A program made the translations under genes and the position numbers. The notes under the pieces were generated by a model. It did not search any database. It saw only the letters and a program-made list of their open reading frames with translations, and was not told the origin of the DNA. A stretch of 64,000 bases of DNA from Janibacter terrae NBRC 107853 (lineage in GTDB: Bacteria; Actinomycetota; Actinomycetes; Actinomycetales; Dermatophilaceae): positions 806,001 through 870,000 of the forward strand of contig NZ_BCUV01000006.1 in NCBI RefSeq assembly GCF_001591405.1, written 5' to 3'. Numbering within the stretch: position 1 is the first letter of the stretch; every line of letters begins with the position of its first letter. This document shows, one piece after another, positions 28,499 to 37,800 of the stretch.

Positions 28499-29449
28499 TC
28501 GGGCGGTCGCGCACCGTGAGGGAGCGGGCCCCAACAGCCCGGGCGCCCGCGCGACCTCGGCCAGCTGCGCCCGTGTCGGCTGGACCCCCACGGCTGCAGC
28601 CATGCGTTCGACGAGCCGGACGCGGCGGGCCCGGCGGTAGTAGTCGTCCTTGGTGAAGTCGACGTACACCCAGCCCTCCGCCTCGAGCGAGCGACGGCGG
28701 ACGAGGTCCTTGTCGCCGCGCCGGTACCCCTGGAAGTGGACGGCCCCCTGGTACTCCCCCACGGTCCTGGCCTCGCGCCACACGAGGTCACCCTCGGCGA
28801 GCCACCCGCCCCGGGCGTCGAAGATCGGGACATTGAGCTCCGGCTCCGGCAGCCCGCCACGCACGAAGAGGACCCGCGAGCGCGTCTCCATCGGCGAGGC
28901 CGAGCCGACCCGGACCCAGCGCAGGGCCTCACGCACCCGTTGGCGGTGGGTCCTGGCCCGGGGCGACCCCGCGACCAGCGGCGCCACCGACTCGAGTCGT
29001 CGCGCCACCGCGTCCCCCACGACGACCAGCTCGTCGAGGGTGAGGAGCGGGGCGAGGTCGAGCCAGGTGTCGACGAGGGTGGTGGCCCGCTGTCCGCCGA
29101 CCTCGGTGGTCTCCCGCAGCTCGAGCCCGCGATGACCGATCAGTCCCGGTCTGCGCACCCTGGACCCTGCGCTCATGACGTGGATCTCGTCGTGCCCGCA
29201 CTGCAGCGGCACCGGCAGGCCGTGCAGCACCGCGGCCGAGCAGTGCGACAGCGCGAACCCGTCCGAGCGCACGAGCCTCAGCGCCTCGGCCCGCTCCGTC
29301 AGCGTGGTCGGCAGGACGTGGCTGCGCACCCCGCGGTAGGGGTTGGGGAGCGCCCGCAGGCTGCTCATCTTGGCGCCGTCACGGGTGGCGGCCGCCACCG
29401 CGAAGGTCCCGGCCGTGTACGGCTCGGGCAGGTCGAGGGGTCTGGGCAT
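28475..29449 (-). CDS. AbiEi-like protein with PD-(D/E)XK nuclease-type C-terminus
   Basis: 324 residues. The N-terminal part resembles actinobacterial AbiEi/DUF559-like proteins (RAEALRLVRSDGFALSHCSAA, then a beta-rich segment ending THRQRVREAL). The C-terminal part has a PD-(D/E)XK-like core: Glu188 (METR), Asp221 (EGDLVW), Glu232-x-Gln234 (GEYQG). Nuclease activity is inferred. I chose the ATG at 29449; an in-frame GTG lies 6 bases before. The last codons and stop are inside palindrome A, and a copy (B) lies 67 bases upstream of the start. A similar architecture occurs at 39757-40803. No partner toxin gene is adjacent. Confidence 0.75.
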   Translation of the reverse strand: MPRPLDLPEPYTAGTFAVAAATRDGAKMSSLRALPNPYRGVRSHVLPTTLTERAEALRLVRSDGFALSHCSAAVLHGLPVPLQCGHDEIHVMSAGSRVRRPGLIGHRGLELRETTEVGGQRATTLVDTWLDLAPLLTLDELVVVGDAVARRLESVAPLVAGSPRARTHRQRVREALRWVRVGSASPMETRSRVLFVRGGLPEPELNVPIFDARGGWLAEGDLVWREARTVGEYQGAVHFQGYRRGDKDLVRRRSLEAEGWVYVDFTKDDYYRRARRVRLVERMAAAVGVQPTRAQLAEVARAPGLLGPAPSRCATARGGSPDAP

Positions 29450-29516
29450 CCCCACAGGGTGCCGAGTTCACGGGGTGCGGCCGCTGAGTTCTCCACATCC
29501 CCCCTTCCCCCATCGC

Positions 29517-29574
29517 GTAGAGGGTCACGTCGTGCACAAAAAACGTGATCTTGGTGCATGACGTGACCCTCTAC
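29517..29574. repeat. Palindrome B, upstream of the nuclease-like gene
   Basis: 20-base arms (29517-29536 and 29555-29574) pair with a single wobble around the 18-base loop CAAAAAACGTGATCTTGG. It lies 39 bases after the stop of the CNNM protein gene and upstream of the AbiEi-like gene, so it could also end the CNNM transcript. It is a near copy of palindrome A in the same orientation. Confidence 0.85.
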
Positions 29575-29613
29575 CGGGGTTGGGGTGGGTCCGCGGGGCG
29601 CGGGCGAAGGGGG

Positions 29614-30645
29614 TCACCCCCGCTGCGTGGAGTCCGTCACCTCTCCCACGAGCTCCTCGATGACGTCCTCGAGGAAGACGACGCCGAGGACGACACCCTC
29701 TTCGTCGCTGACCCGGGCCAGGTGGGTGCCCGTGCGCTGCATGGTCGCGAGCACGTCCTCGACCTCGTCGCTCGGGCGGACCGTGGCCATGCGGCGCAGG
29801 CGTTTGCGGGGCACCGGCTCGCTGCGCTCGGTCTCGTCGGCGTAGAGGACGTCCTTGAGGTGGAGGTAGCCGGTGAGCTCTCCCCCTTCGTCGACCGTCG
29901 GGTAGCGCGAGAACCCGTGCTTGGCGACGAGCCGCTCGATGTCGTCCGGGGTGGCGTCGCGCGGGACGGTCACGAGGTCGGCGACCGGCACGCCCACGTC
30001 GGCGGCGTCCTTGTCGGAGAACTCGAGGGCGGCGCCGACGAGCCCGTACTTCTCGGTCTCGACGAGCCCCTCCCGGTGGGACTCCCTGACGATGTGCTGG
30101 ACCTCCTCGGCGGTGAAGGCCGCACCGACCTCGTCCTTGGGGTCGATGCCCATCGCCCGGACGAAGGCCTTGGACACCCAGTCCATCGCGAGGATGATCG
30201 GCTTGGCGACCTTCATGACCTGCATGAGCGGGGGCACGAGGATCGTCGCCGACTTCTCCGGGCCGGCGATCGCGAGGTTCTTGGGGACCATCTCGCCGAC
30301 CACGACGTGCAGGTAGACGACGACGAGGATCGCCAGGACGAGCGAGGTCGCGTCGGTGAAGGCGTCCGGCACACCGATGCGCTCCATGACGGGGTGCAGC
30401 GCGTGGTGCAGCGCCGCCTCGGAGATGGCACCCAGGAGCACCGAGCAGATGGTGATGCCGAGCTGGCAGGTGGCCAGCAGGACGCCGGTGTGCTGCAGGG
30501 CCTCGACGGCGATGGCCGCCCGCTTGTTGCCGGCGTCGGCGAGGGGTTCGAGCTGCGAGCGCCGCGCGGACATCGCGGCGAACTCGGCGCCCACGAAGAA
30601 GGCATTGGCCAGCAGGAGCGCCGCGGTGATGAGCACGGTGGTCAT
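29614..30645 (-). CDS. CNNM/CorC-type membrane protein with CBS pair (second copy)
   Basis: 343 residues: a DUF21/CNNM membrane domain with three to four helices (about 1-150, with MVPKNLAIAGPEKSA), then two CBS domains (about 190-325; VPVADLVTVPRDATPDDIERL, then VRPSDEVEDVLATMQ). Family members handle magnesium or cobalt efflux; older annotations call them hemolysins. It lacks the extra C-terminal CorC_HlyC domain that its upstream paralogue has. Its ATG overlaps that gene by four bases. Confidence 0.88.
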   Translation of the reverse strand: MTTVLITAALLLANAFFVGAEFAAMSARRSQLEPLADAGNKRAAIAVEALQHTGVLLATCQLGITICSVLLGAISEAALHHALHPVMERIGVPDAFTDATSLVLAILVVVYLHVVVGEMVPKNLAIAGPEKSATILVPPLMQVMKVAKPIILAMDWVSKAFVRAMGIDPKDEVGAAFTAEEVQHIVRESHREGLVETEKYGLVGAALEFSDKDAADVGVPVADLVTVPRDATPDDIERLVAKHGFSRYPTVDEGGELTGYLHLKDVLYADETERSEPVPRKRLRRMATVRPSDEVEDVLATMQRTGTHLARVSDEEGVVLGVVFLEDVIEELVGEVTDSTQRG

Positions 30646-31964
30646 GCCGGCTCACCCCCTTCGTCGCTCGTGGCGTCCGTCTCGACGAACCGCAACCGGT
30701 CCACACGACGGGTGTCCATGTCGGCCACCGTGACCTGCCAGCCCTCGAGCTCGACGACGTCGCCGACCTCGGGCACCCGGCCCAGCTCGGCCATGACCCA
30801 GCCGCCGACGGTCTCGTAGGACGAGCCTTCGGGCACGGGCGCGCCGATGCGGTCACGCACCTCGTCGGGGCGCCACAGCCCGGGCACGGTCCAGACACCG
30901 TCGCCGAGCGCGCGGCCGGTCGTCTGCGCCTTGTCGTGCTCGTCGTTGACCTCGCCGACGATCTCCTCGACGAGGTCCTCGAGCGTCACCACGCCCGCGG
31001 TGCCGCCGTACTCGTCGACGACGACGCCCATCTGCAGGCCCGAGTCGCGCAGCTGGATGAGCAGCGGGTCCAGGCGCAGGGTCTCGGGGACGACGACGGG
31101 GTCGATCATCAGCGCGGAGATCGGCACGGACGCGCGACGCTCGTGCGGCACAGCGATGGCGCGCTTGACGTGGACGACGCCGTCGATGTCGTCCCAGTCC
31201 TCACCCGTGACGGGGAAGCGCGAGTGGCCCGTGCTGCGCGCGAGCGCGACGAGGTCCTCGGCGGAGGCGGTGCGGTCGATCGAGGTGGCACGGTTGCGCG
31301 GAGTCATGACGTCGGCGGCGGTCTGGTCGCCGAAGCCGAGCGAGCGGGTCACCAGGCGCGCCGTCCCGGAGTCGAGCGTGCCGGCCTCGACAGAGGTGCG
31401 CACGAGCGAGGCGAGCTCGGCGGGGCTGCGGGCGGCGGACAGCTCCTCCTGCGGCTCGACGCCCAGGCGGTGGAGCACCCAGTTGGCGCTGCCGTTGAGG
31501 ATGAAGATCAGCGGCTTGAAGAGCACACCGATGATGCGCATCGGCAGCGCGACGACCTTGGCCGTGGCGAGCGGCGCCGAGACGGCGAGGGTCTTGGGCA
31601 CCATCTCGCCGAGGATCATCGAGAACGCGGTGGCGATGACCAGCGCGAGCCCGGACGCCGTGGAGCCGGCGACGGCCTCGGACATGCCGGCCGCCTCCAG
31701 CCCGGGCGAGATGAGCGCGCCGATCGCCGGGTTCGCGATGAAACCGAGGGCGAGCGTGGTGACCGTGATGCCGATCTGGCACGCGGACAGCAGCGTGGAG
31801 AGGGTGCGAAGGGAGGTGAGGACCGGCTTGGCCGCGGTGTCCCCGTTGTCGACGGCCCGCTGCACGGAGGGGCGGTCGAGGGCCACGAGCGAGAACTCGG
31901 CGGCGACGAAGAGGGCGGTACCGAGGGTCAGGACGAGGGCGAGGACGAGGAGACCGATGGTCAT
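30642..31964 (-). CDS. CNNM/CorC-type membrane protein with CBS pair and CorC_HlyC domain
   Basis: 440 residues. An N-terminal CNNM/DUF21 domain (MTIGLLVLALVLTLGTALFV start, EMVPKTLAVSAPLATA) is followed by a CBS pair (VMTPRNRATSIDRTASAEDLV) and a CorC_HlyC domain at the C-terminus (about 345-430, WTVPGLWRPDEVRDRIG). The ATG at 31964 is chosen over an earlier start that would translate repeat sequence. It forms a tandem pair with the gene above, a common arrangement in actinobacteria, perhaps as a heteromer. Confidence 0.9.
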   Translation of the reverse strand: MTIGLLVLALVLTLGTALFVAAEFSLVALDRPSVQRAVDNGDTAAKPVLTSLRTLSTLLSACQIGITVTTLALGFIANPAIGALISPGLEAAGMSEAVAGSTASGLALVIATAFSMILGEMVPKTLAVSAPLATAKVVALPMRIIGVLFKPLIFILNGSANWVLHRLGVEPQEELSAARSPAELASLVRTSVEAGTLDSGTARLVTRSLGFGDQTAADVMTPRNRATSIDRTASAEDLVALARSTGHSRFPVTGEDWDDIDGVVHVKRAIAVPHERRASVPISALMIDPVVVPETLRLDPLLIQLRDSGLQMGVVVDEYGGTAGVVTLEDLVEEIVGEVNDEHDKAQTTGRALGDGVWTVPGLWRPDEVRDRIGAPVPEGSSYETVGGWVMAELGRVPEVGDVVELEGWQVTVADMDTRRVDRLRFVETDATSDEGGEPA

Positions 31965-31992
31965 GGTCCGTCGGATTCTACGGGGCGTCCCC

Positions 31993-32183
31993 CACCGCTC
32001 CCTGAGACTCCCCGCCCAGCGCTCCCTGAGGAGGTCGCGCAGCGACCGTCTCGAAGGGGGCGCCGGCCCCGCGCACGCTCCACCCACCGCTCCCTGAGGA
32101 GGTCGCGCAGCGACCGTCTCGAAGGGGGCGCCCGCCCCACCGCTCCCTGAGGAGGTCGCGCAGCGACCGTCTCGAAGGGGGCG
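31993..32183 (+). repeat. REP-like palindromes, left array (three full units plus a stub)
   Basis: Units of about 45 bases start near 32020, 32087 and 32137, with a truncated one near 31993. Each reads CGCTCCCTGAGGAG, then GTCGCGCAGCGAC, then CGTCTCGAAGGGGG. The centre is a GGTCGC-GCA-GCGACC hairpin and the flanks CCCTGAG/CTCGAAGGG extend it. All units point their CGAAGGG end toward the GIY-YIG gene, whose stop is 7 bases beyond the last unit. Confidence 0.9.
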
Positions 32184-32189
32184 CCCACC

Positions 32190-32468
32190 TCAGCTCCGCC
32201 GCCTGGCCGCCGCCTGGATCGCGCCGAAGTCCCCCCGGATGAGCGCCTCCTTCTTCGCGCGCGACCAGCCGTGCAGCTTCCGCTCCAGCGCATACGCCTC
32301 GACGACGCGCTCGGTCTCCAGCGACCAGACGAGCTCCACGGGTGTGCGGGTACTCGTGTACTGCGCTCCCCTGCCTGCGCTGTGCTGGCGCAAGCGCGAC
32401 TCCAGGTGGTGCGTGCTGCCGACGTAGTAGCTCCCGTCGGCGCACCTGAGCATGTAGACGTGTGCCAT
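32190..32468 (-). CDS. GIY-YIG nuclease family protein
   Basis: 92 residues, a stand-alone GIY-YIG domain of the YhbQ/UPF0213 kind. The motif reads VYMLRCADGSYYVGST (residues 4-19), so the first half is VYML rather than GIY. The catalytic arginine is Arg25 (LESRLRQH), and the metal glutamate is Glu62 in AYALERKLHGWSR. All key residues are present, so it should be an active small nuclease; the DNA target is unknown. It is isolated from other genes and bracketed by inverted arrays of REP-like palindromes on both sides. Confidence 0.88.
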   Translation of the reverse strand: MAHVYMLRCADGSYYVGSTHHLESRLRQHSAGRGAQYTSTRTPVELVWSLETERVVEAYALERKLHGWSRAKKEALIRGDFGAIQAAARRRS

Positions 32469-32532
32469 CGCTCGATCCCAGCAGGGTCGGCGAGGGGACG
32501 AAGGGAGTTATCCACAGTTGTCGGCGGCGGCG

Positions 32533-32816
32533 CGCCCTTCGAGACGGTCGCTGCGCGACCTCCTCAGGGAGCGGTGGGGGTGGCCCCCCTTCGAGACGGT
32601 CGCTGCGCGACCTCCTCAGGGAGCGGTGGGGGTGGCCCCCTTCGAGACGGTCGCTGCGCGACCTCCTCAGGGAGCGGTGGGGTGGGGCCTCCTCAGGGAG
32701 CGGTGGGGTGGGCGCCCTTCGAGACGGTCGCTGCGCGACCTCCTCAGGGAGCGGTGGGGTTGCGACCTCCTCAGGGAGCGGTGGGGTTGCGACCTCCTCA
32801 GGGAGCGGTGGGGAGG
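32533..32816 (-). repeat. REP-like palindromes, right array (four full units plus three half units)
   Basis: Full units lie near 32533-32580, 32585-32634, 32637-32683 and 32712-32760. Half units holding only CCTCCTCAGGGAGCGGTGG lie near 32688, 32764 and 32791. Orientation is opposite to the left array, so the CCCTTCG ends again face the GIY-YIG gene. The array fills most of the 429-base gap between that gene and the ABC transporter; the last 80 bases hold the transporter's ribosome site and probably its promoter. Confidence 0.9.
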
Positions 32817-32897
32817 GGACGCGGACGAAACCTATTGGGGGGCACCACGGCCCGCGTGGTTGCATGGGGCCAGCATTTCCAGACGAAGGGGGACCCC

Positions 32898-33872
32898 ATG
32901 ACGAAAGAGGGCGCGCGCGTAGAGGTGCGCAACCTGACCAAGAGGTTCGGCAGCTTCACCGCTGTCGACGACCTGACCTTCTCGGTCGAGCCTGGCCGGG
33001 TCACCGGCTTCCTCGGCCCGAACGGCGCCGGCAAGACGACGACCCTGCGCATGCTGCTCGGCCTCGTGCGCCAGAACCACGGCACGGCGACCATCGACGG
33101 CAAGACCTACCGCGAGCTCGACCAGCCGCTGCGGGTCGTCGGTGCCGCGCTGGAGGCGACCAACTTCCACCCCGGCCGCTCGGGCCGCGACCACCTGCGG
33201 GTGCTCGCCGCGACGATCGGTGCGCCGAACAGCCGTGTCGACGAGCTCCTCGAGCTCACCGGCATCCCGGCCGCCGCCCGCAAGAACGCGGGCGGCTACA
33301 GCATGGGCATGCGCCAACGCCTCGGGCTGGCCGCGGCCCTGCTCGGCGACCCCCGGCTGCTCGTCCTCGACGAGCCGGCCAACGGTCTCGACCCCGAGGG
33401 CATCCGGTGGCTGCGGGGGTTCCTGCGCCACCTCGCCGACGTCGAGGGGCGCACGATCCTCATCTCCAGCCACATGCTGCAGGAGATCGAGCAGACCGTC
33501 GACGACGTCGTCATCCTCGCCAACGGCAAGCTCGTGAAGGAGGGCACGGTCGACGACCTGCGCGGCGGCGCGACCACCCTCGTGCGCACGACCGACCCCG
33601 ATTCCCTGCTCGGCGCCCTTCGGGTCGCCGACGTCGTCGCCTCCCGCCAGGAGGACGGCGGCATCGTCGCCCAGACCGAGGACCTGCGCCTCATCGGCGA
33701 CGTCGCGCTGCGCGCCGGCGTCCCGGTGCACGAGCTGCGCTCCCTCGGCGCCGACCTCGAGCAGCTGTTCTTCTCCCTCACCGAGGGCACCAACCGCAAT
33801 CTCGCCACCGGGGGGCCCTCCGCCCCGGCCACGGCCGCCACGATCGAGGGCAAGGAAGGGGTGAACGGCTGA
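32898..33872 (+). CDS. ABC transporter ATP-binding protein
   Basis: 324 residues with one nucleotide-binding domain. Walker A is GPNGAGKTT (40-48); Walker B is LLVLDEPANGLDPEG. The signature sequence is YSMGMRQRLGLA, typical of the DrrA/CcmA-like ABC-2 export group, where LSGGM is often altered. The C-terminal 90 residues are an accessory domain. A GAAGGGGG ribosome site precedes the ATG. The stop overlaps the permease start (TGATG). Substrate is unknown. Confidence 0.92.
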   Translation: MTKEGARVEVRNLTKRFGSFTAVDDLTFSVEPGRVTGFLGPNGAGKTTTLRMLLGLVRQNHGTATIDGKTYRELDQPLRVVGAALEATNFHPGRSGRDHLRVLAATIGAPNSRVDELLELTGIPAAARKNAGGYSMGMRQRLGLAAALLGDPRLLVLDEPANGLDPEGIRWLRGFLRHLADVEGRTILISSHMLQEIEQTVDDVVILANGKLVKEGTVDDLRGGATTLVRTTDPDSLLGALRVADVVASRQEDGGIVAQTEDLRLIGDVALRAGVPVHELRSLGADLEQLFFSLTEGTNRNLATGGPSAPATAATIEGKEGVNG

Positions 33873-34705
33873 TGTTGGGTTCCATCACCTCCGAGATCCG
33901 CAAGATCTTCACGACCAAGCTCTGGTGGGGCATGGGCATCGGGATGGCGGTCGCCGCCTTCCTCCTGTCGATGGCCGGCGCCTCCTTCCTCGGCCTGACC
34001 AACCCCGACGGCTCCAGCGCCGGCTTCGACGAGATGACCCCGGCGCTGGGCCAGATGATCTACACCGCCGGCCTGCTGGGGAACTTCGGCAGCCTCTCGG
34101 CGCTCTTCCCGCTGGCCCTCGGTGTCCTGCTCATCACGACGGAGTACCGGCACAAGACCGCGACCGCGACCTACCTGGCCACCCCGCGCCGGTGGGTCGT
34201 CGCCGTGGCCAAGACCCTCGCGGTCGTCGTCGTCGGTGCCGTCCTCGGGCTCGTCCACGTCATCGCCTCGGTCGGCGGCGGCGCGCTCGTGCTGACCCTC
34301 TTCAAGGACGGCGCTCCCCTGCTCCTCGGCAACAGCGAGGTGCTCTCCTCGCTCGGCACCTCGGTCGTCGCGACGATCGTCTGGACGCTCATCGGCTTCG
34401 GCTTCGGCATGCTCGTGCGCAACCAGATCGCGGCCGTGCTGCTCGCGGTGGCCTTCGGCTTCCTCGGCCAGCTGATCCTCAACATCGCCTTCGGCCTGCT
34501 GGGGTGGACCACCGCGAGCAAGTTCATCCCGGGCAACCTCACGACGGGGATGCTCGTCACGGGCGACCCGACCAACGGCACGATGACCGCAGGCGCGGAG
34601 AGCCCGTACTTCACCTGGTGGGTGTGCGCGCTCATCCTCATCGGGTACGCGGCCGCACTCACGGTCGTCGGCTCGTTCCTGAGCAACCGCAAGGACATCA
34701 GCTGA
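33872..34705 (+). CDS. ABC-2 type transporter permease
   Basis: 277 residues with about six transmembrane helices. After MLGSITSEIRKIFTTKLWW comes a helix, then a long loop, then helices near 60-80, 105-125, 150-175, 185-205 and 245-270. The segment TTEYRHKTATATYLATPRR is typical of ABC-2 permeases. It shares one base with the ATPase gene and so forms a two-gene exporter. A large palindrome (34729-34785) follows 23 bases after the stop and may end the transcript. Confidence 0.9.
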   Translation: MLGSITSEIRKIFTTKLWWGMGIGMAVAAFLLSMAGASFLGLTNPDGSSAGFDEMTPALGQMIYTAGLLGNFGSLSALFPLALGVLLITTEYRHKTATATYLATPRRWVVAVAKTLAVVVVGAVLGLVHVIASVGGGALVLTLFKDGAPLLLGNSEVLSSLGTSVVATIVWTLIGFGFGMLVRNQIAAVLLAVAFGFLGQLILNIAFGLLGWTTASKFIPGNLTTGMLVTGDPTNGTMTAGAESPYFTWWVCALILIGYAAALTVVGSFLSNRKDIS

Positions 34706-34728
34706 GGGGGTTCCCCCTTCGCCCTGAC

Positions 34729-34785
34729 CGAGACTCGGGTGGTGGCTCGTATCCCTCGCGGATTGCGGCCATCGCCCGAGTCTCG
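34729..34785. repeat. Palindrome D, 19-bp stem with 19-base loop
   Basis: Arms 34729-34747 and 34767-34785 pair with three G-U wobbles and no mismatch; the outer 11 bases (CGAGACTCGGG) are perfect. It sits between the ABC permease and kgd. Size and shape match palindromes A and B, but the sequence is unrelated and no nuclease gene is beside it. It may simply be a terminator. Confidence 0.75.
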
Positions 34786-34895
34786 TCTGGTGTGCCCGGT
34801 GGCCGGGCATGGTGTTCGTCACGTTAGGCTGACCCGGTGGGTCCGCGCTGACTTCGGGCCCTGATCGCGACTGTGACGAAAGAGGCGTATGCGCC

Positions 34896-37800
34896 GTGCC
34901 TGACCCCCAGGATGGCTCCGTGTCCATGGACGACTTCGGCCCCAACGAGTGGCTGGTGGACGAGCTCTACCAGCAGTTCACGCAGGATCGGAACAGCGTA
35001 GACAAGGCGTGGTGGGAGTTCTTCGAGAACTACACGCCGGGACAGGCTGGCGGGAGCTCCAACGGCACCACGGCGAAGGGGGAGGCCCCCGCCGCGAGCG
35101 CGCCCGCCGCCAAGGCCGAGCCCAAGAAGGCCGAGCCCAAGAAGGCTGAGGTCAAGCAGGCCGAGCCCGCCAAGACCGAGCCCAAGAAGGCCGAGCCCAA
35201 GCCGGCCGAGGCGAAGAAGGCCGAGCCCACCCCTCGCGAGGAGCAGAAGCCCGCGAAGGCGGAGGCGCCGGTCGCCGAGGACGTGCACACCCCCCTTCGT
35301 GGTGCTGCCGCCCGGGTCGTCACCAACATGGAGGCCTCGCTCGAGGTCCCGGTCGCGACGAGCGTGCGCGCGATCCCCGCGAAGCTGCTCATCGACAACC
35401 GCATCGTCATCAACAACCACCTCGGGCGCAGCCGTGGCGGCAAGGTCTCCTTCACCCACCTCATCGGCTACGCGCTCATCAAGGCGCTGCGGATGATGCC
35501 GGAGATGAACGTCGGCTACACGACGAACGAGAAGGGCAAGCCCGTCGTCGTCCAGCCCGCGCACATCGGCCTGGGCATCGCCATCGACCTGCAGAAGGAC
35601 GACGGCTCCCGCCAGCTCATGGTCCCCGCGGTCAAGCCCGCGGAGACGATGGACTTCACCGGCTTCTGGCGGGCCTACGAGGCCGTCGTCAAGAAGGCCC
35701 GCGACGGCAAGCTGGCCGTCGAGGACTTCCAGGGCACGACGATGTCGCTGACCAACCCCGGCGGCATCGGCACGGTCCACTCGATCCCCCGCCTCATGAA
35801 GGGCCAGGGCGCCATCATCGGCGTCGGCGCCCTCGACTACCCGGCCGAGTGGCAGGGCGCGAGCACCGAGACGCTCAACCGCAACGCGGTCTCCAAGCTG
35901 GTGACGCTCACCTCGACGTACGACCACCGCATCATCCAGGGCGCGCAGTCCGGTGAGTTCCTGCGGGTCGTGCACCAGCTGCTCCTCGGCGCGGAGGACT
36001 TCTACGACGAGATCTTCGCCAGCCTGCGCATCCCCTACGAGCCGGTGCGCTGGGTCCAGGACATCTCCACGACCCACGACGACGACATCAACAAGGTCGC
36101 TCGTGTGCAGGAGCTCATCCACTCCTACCGGGTCCGCGGCCACCTCATGGCCGACATCGACCCGCTGGAGTACAAGCAGCGTCGCCACGAGGACCTCGAC
36201 ATCACGAGCCACGGCCTGACGCTGTGGGACCTCGACCGCCACTTCGCCACCGGCGGCTTCGGCGGCGAGCCCTTCCTCAAGCTGCGCCACATCCTGGGCA
36301 TCCTGCGGGACTCCTACTGCCGCACCACCGGCATCGAGTACATGCACATCCAGGACCCCGACCAGCGTCGCTGGATGCAGGAGCGCGTCGAGGTCGGCTA
36401 CGCCAAGACCACGAGCGACGAGCAGCTGCGGATCCTGCGCCGCCTCAACGCTGCCGAGGCCTTCGAGACCTTCCTGCAGACGAAGTTCGTCGGGCAGAAG
36501 CGCTTCTCCCTGGAGGGCGGCGAGTCCGTCATCGCGGTGCTCGACCGCATCCTCACCCGCGCCGCGAGCGAGGGCATGGACGAGGTCTGCATCGGCATGC
36601 CGCACCGCGGCCGCCTCAACGTGCTGGCCAACATCGCCGGCAAGTCCTACGCGCAGATCTTCCGCGAGTTCGAGGGCCAGCTCGACCCCAGGTCCGTCCA
36701 GGGCTCCGGTGACGTCAAGTACCACCTCGGCACCGAGGGTGAGTTCACCGGCGAGGACGGCGAGACGACCAAGGTCTACCTCGCGGCCAACCCGAGCCAC
36801 CTCGAGGCGGTCAACCCGGTCCTCGAGGGCATCGTGCGCGCCAAGCAGGACCGGCTCAACCACGGCGGCGAGGACTTCCCCGTGCTGCCGATCCTCATGC
36901 ACGGTGACGCGGCCTTCGCCGGTCAGGGCGTCGTCGCGGAGACCCTGCAGCAGAGCCAGCTGCGCGGCTACCGCACCGGCGGCACGATCCACGTCGTCGT
37001 CAACAACCAGGTCGGCTTCACCACCTCGCCCTCGGCGAGCCGCTCCTCGGTCTACTCGACCGACGTCGCGCGGATGATCCAGGCGCCGATCTTCCACGTC
37101 AACGGTGACGACCCGGAGGCCTGCGTGCGGGTCGCCGAGCTCGCCTTCGAGTTCCGGCAGAGGTTCCACAAGGACGTCGTCATCGACGTCGTCTGCTACC
37201 GCCGCCGCGGCCACAACGAGGGCGACGACCCGTCGATGACCCAGCCGCTCATGTACAAGCTCATCGAGTCCAAGCGCTCGGTCCGCAAGCTGTACACGGA
37301 GAACCTCATCGGCCGCAAGGACATCACGCCGGAGGAGGCCGACGCCGCGCTGCGCGACTACCAGGCCCAGCTCGAGCGGGTCTTCGTCGAGACCAAGGAG
37401 GCCCTCAAGCAGGGCCCCGACTCCCCCGCCGACCAGGCCGGGTCCGGGTCGAGCGACGTCCCCGACAACGCCGGCCTGGAGCGTCCCGCAGCGCAGACGA
37501 GCGACCGCACGAGGCACTCGGCGGTCGACACGGCGATCTCGGAGACCGACCTCAAGCACATCGGTGACGTCTTCGACTCCCCCCCGGCCGACTTCACGAT
37601 CCACCCGAAGCTGCAGCAGGCGATGCAGAAGCGCGCCGCCTCGGTCAGCGAGGGCGGGATCGACTGGGGCACCGGCGAGATGATCGCCTACGGCTCGCTC
37701 CTCATGGACGGCACCCCGGTGCGTCTGGCCGGTCAGGACTCGCGGCGCGGCACCTTCGTCCAGCGTCACGCCGTCCTCATCGACAAGAACACCGGTGAGG

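Noticed and set aside
28475-29449. Type IV toxin-antitoxin (AbiEi/AbiEii) pair
   Set aside because: The protein resembles AbiEi-type antitoxins, but no nucleotidyltransferase toxin gene lies on either side. The same holds for 39757-40803.
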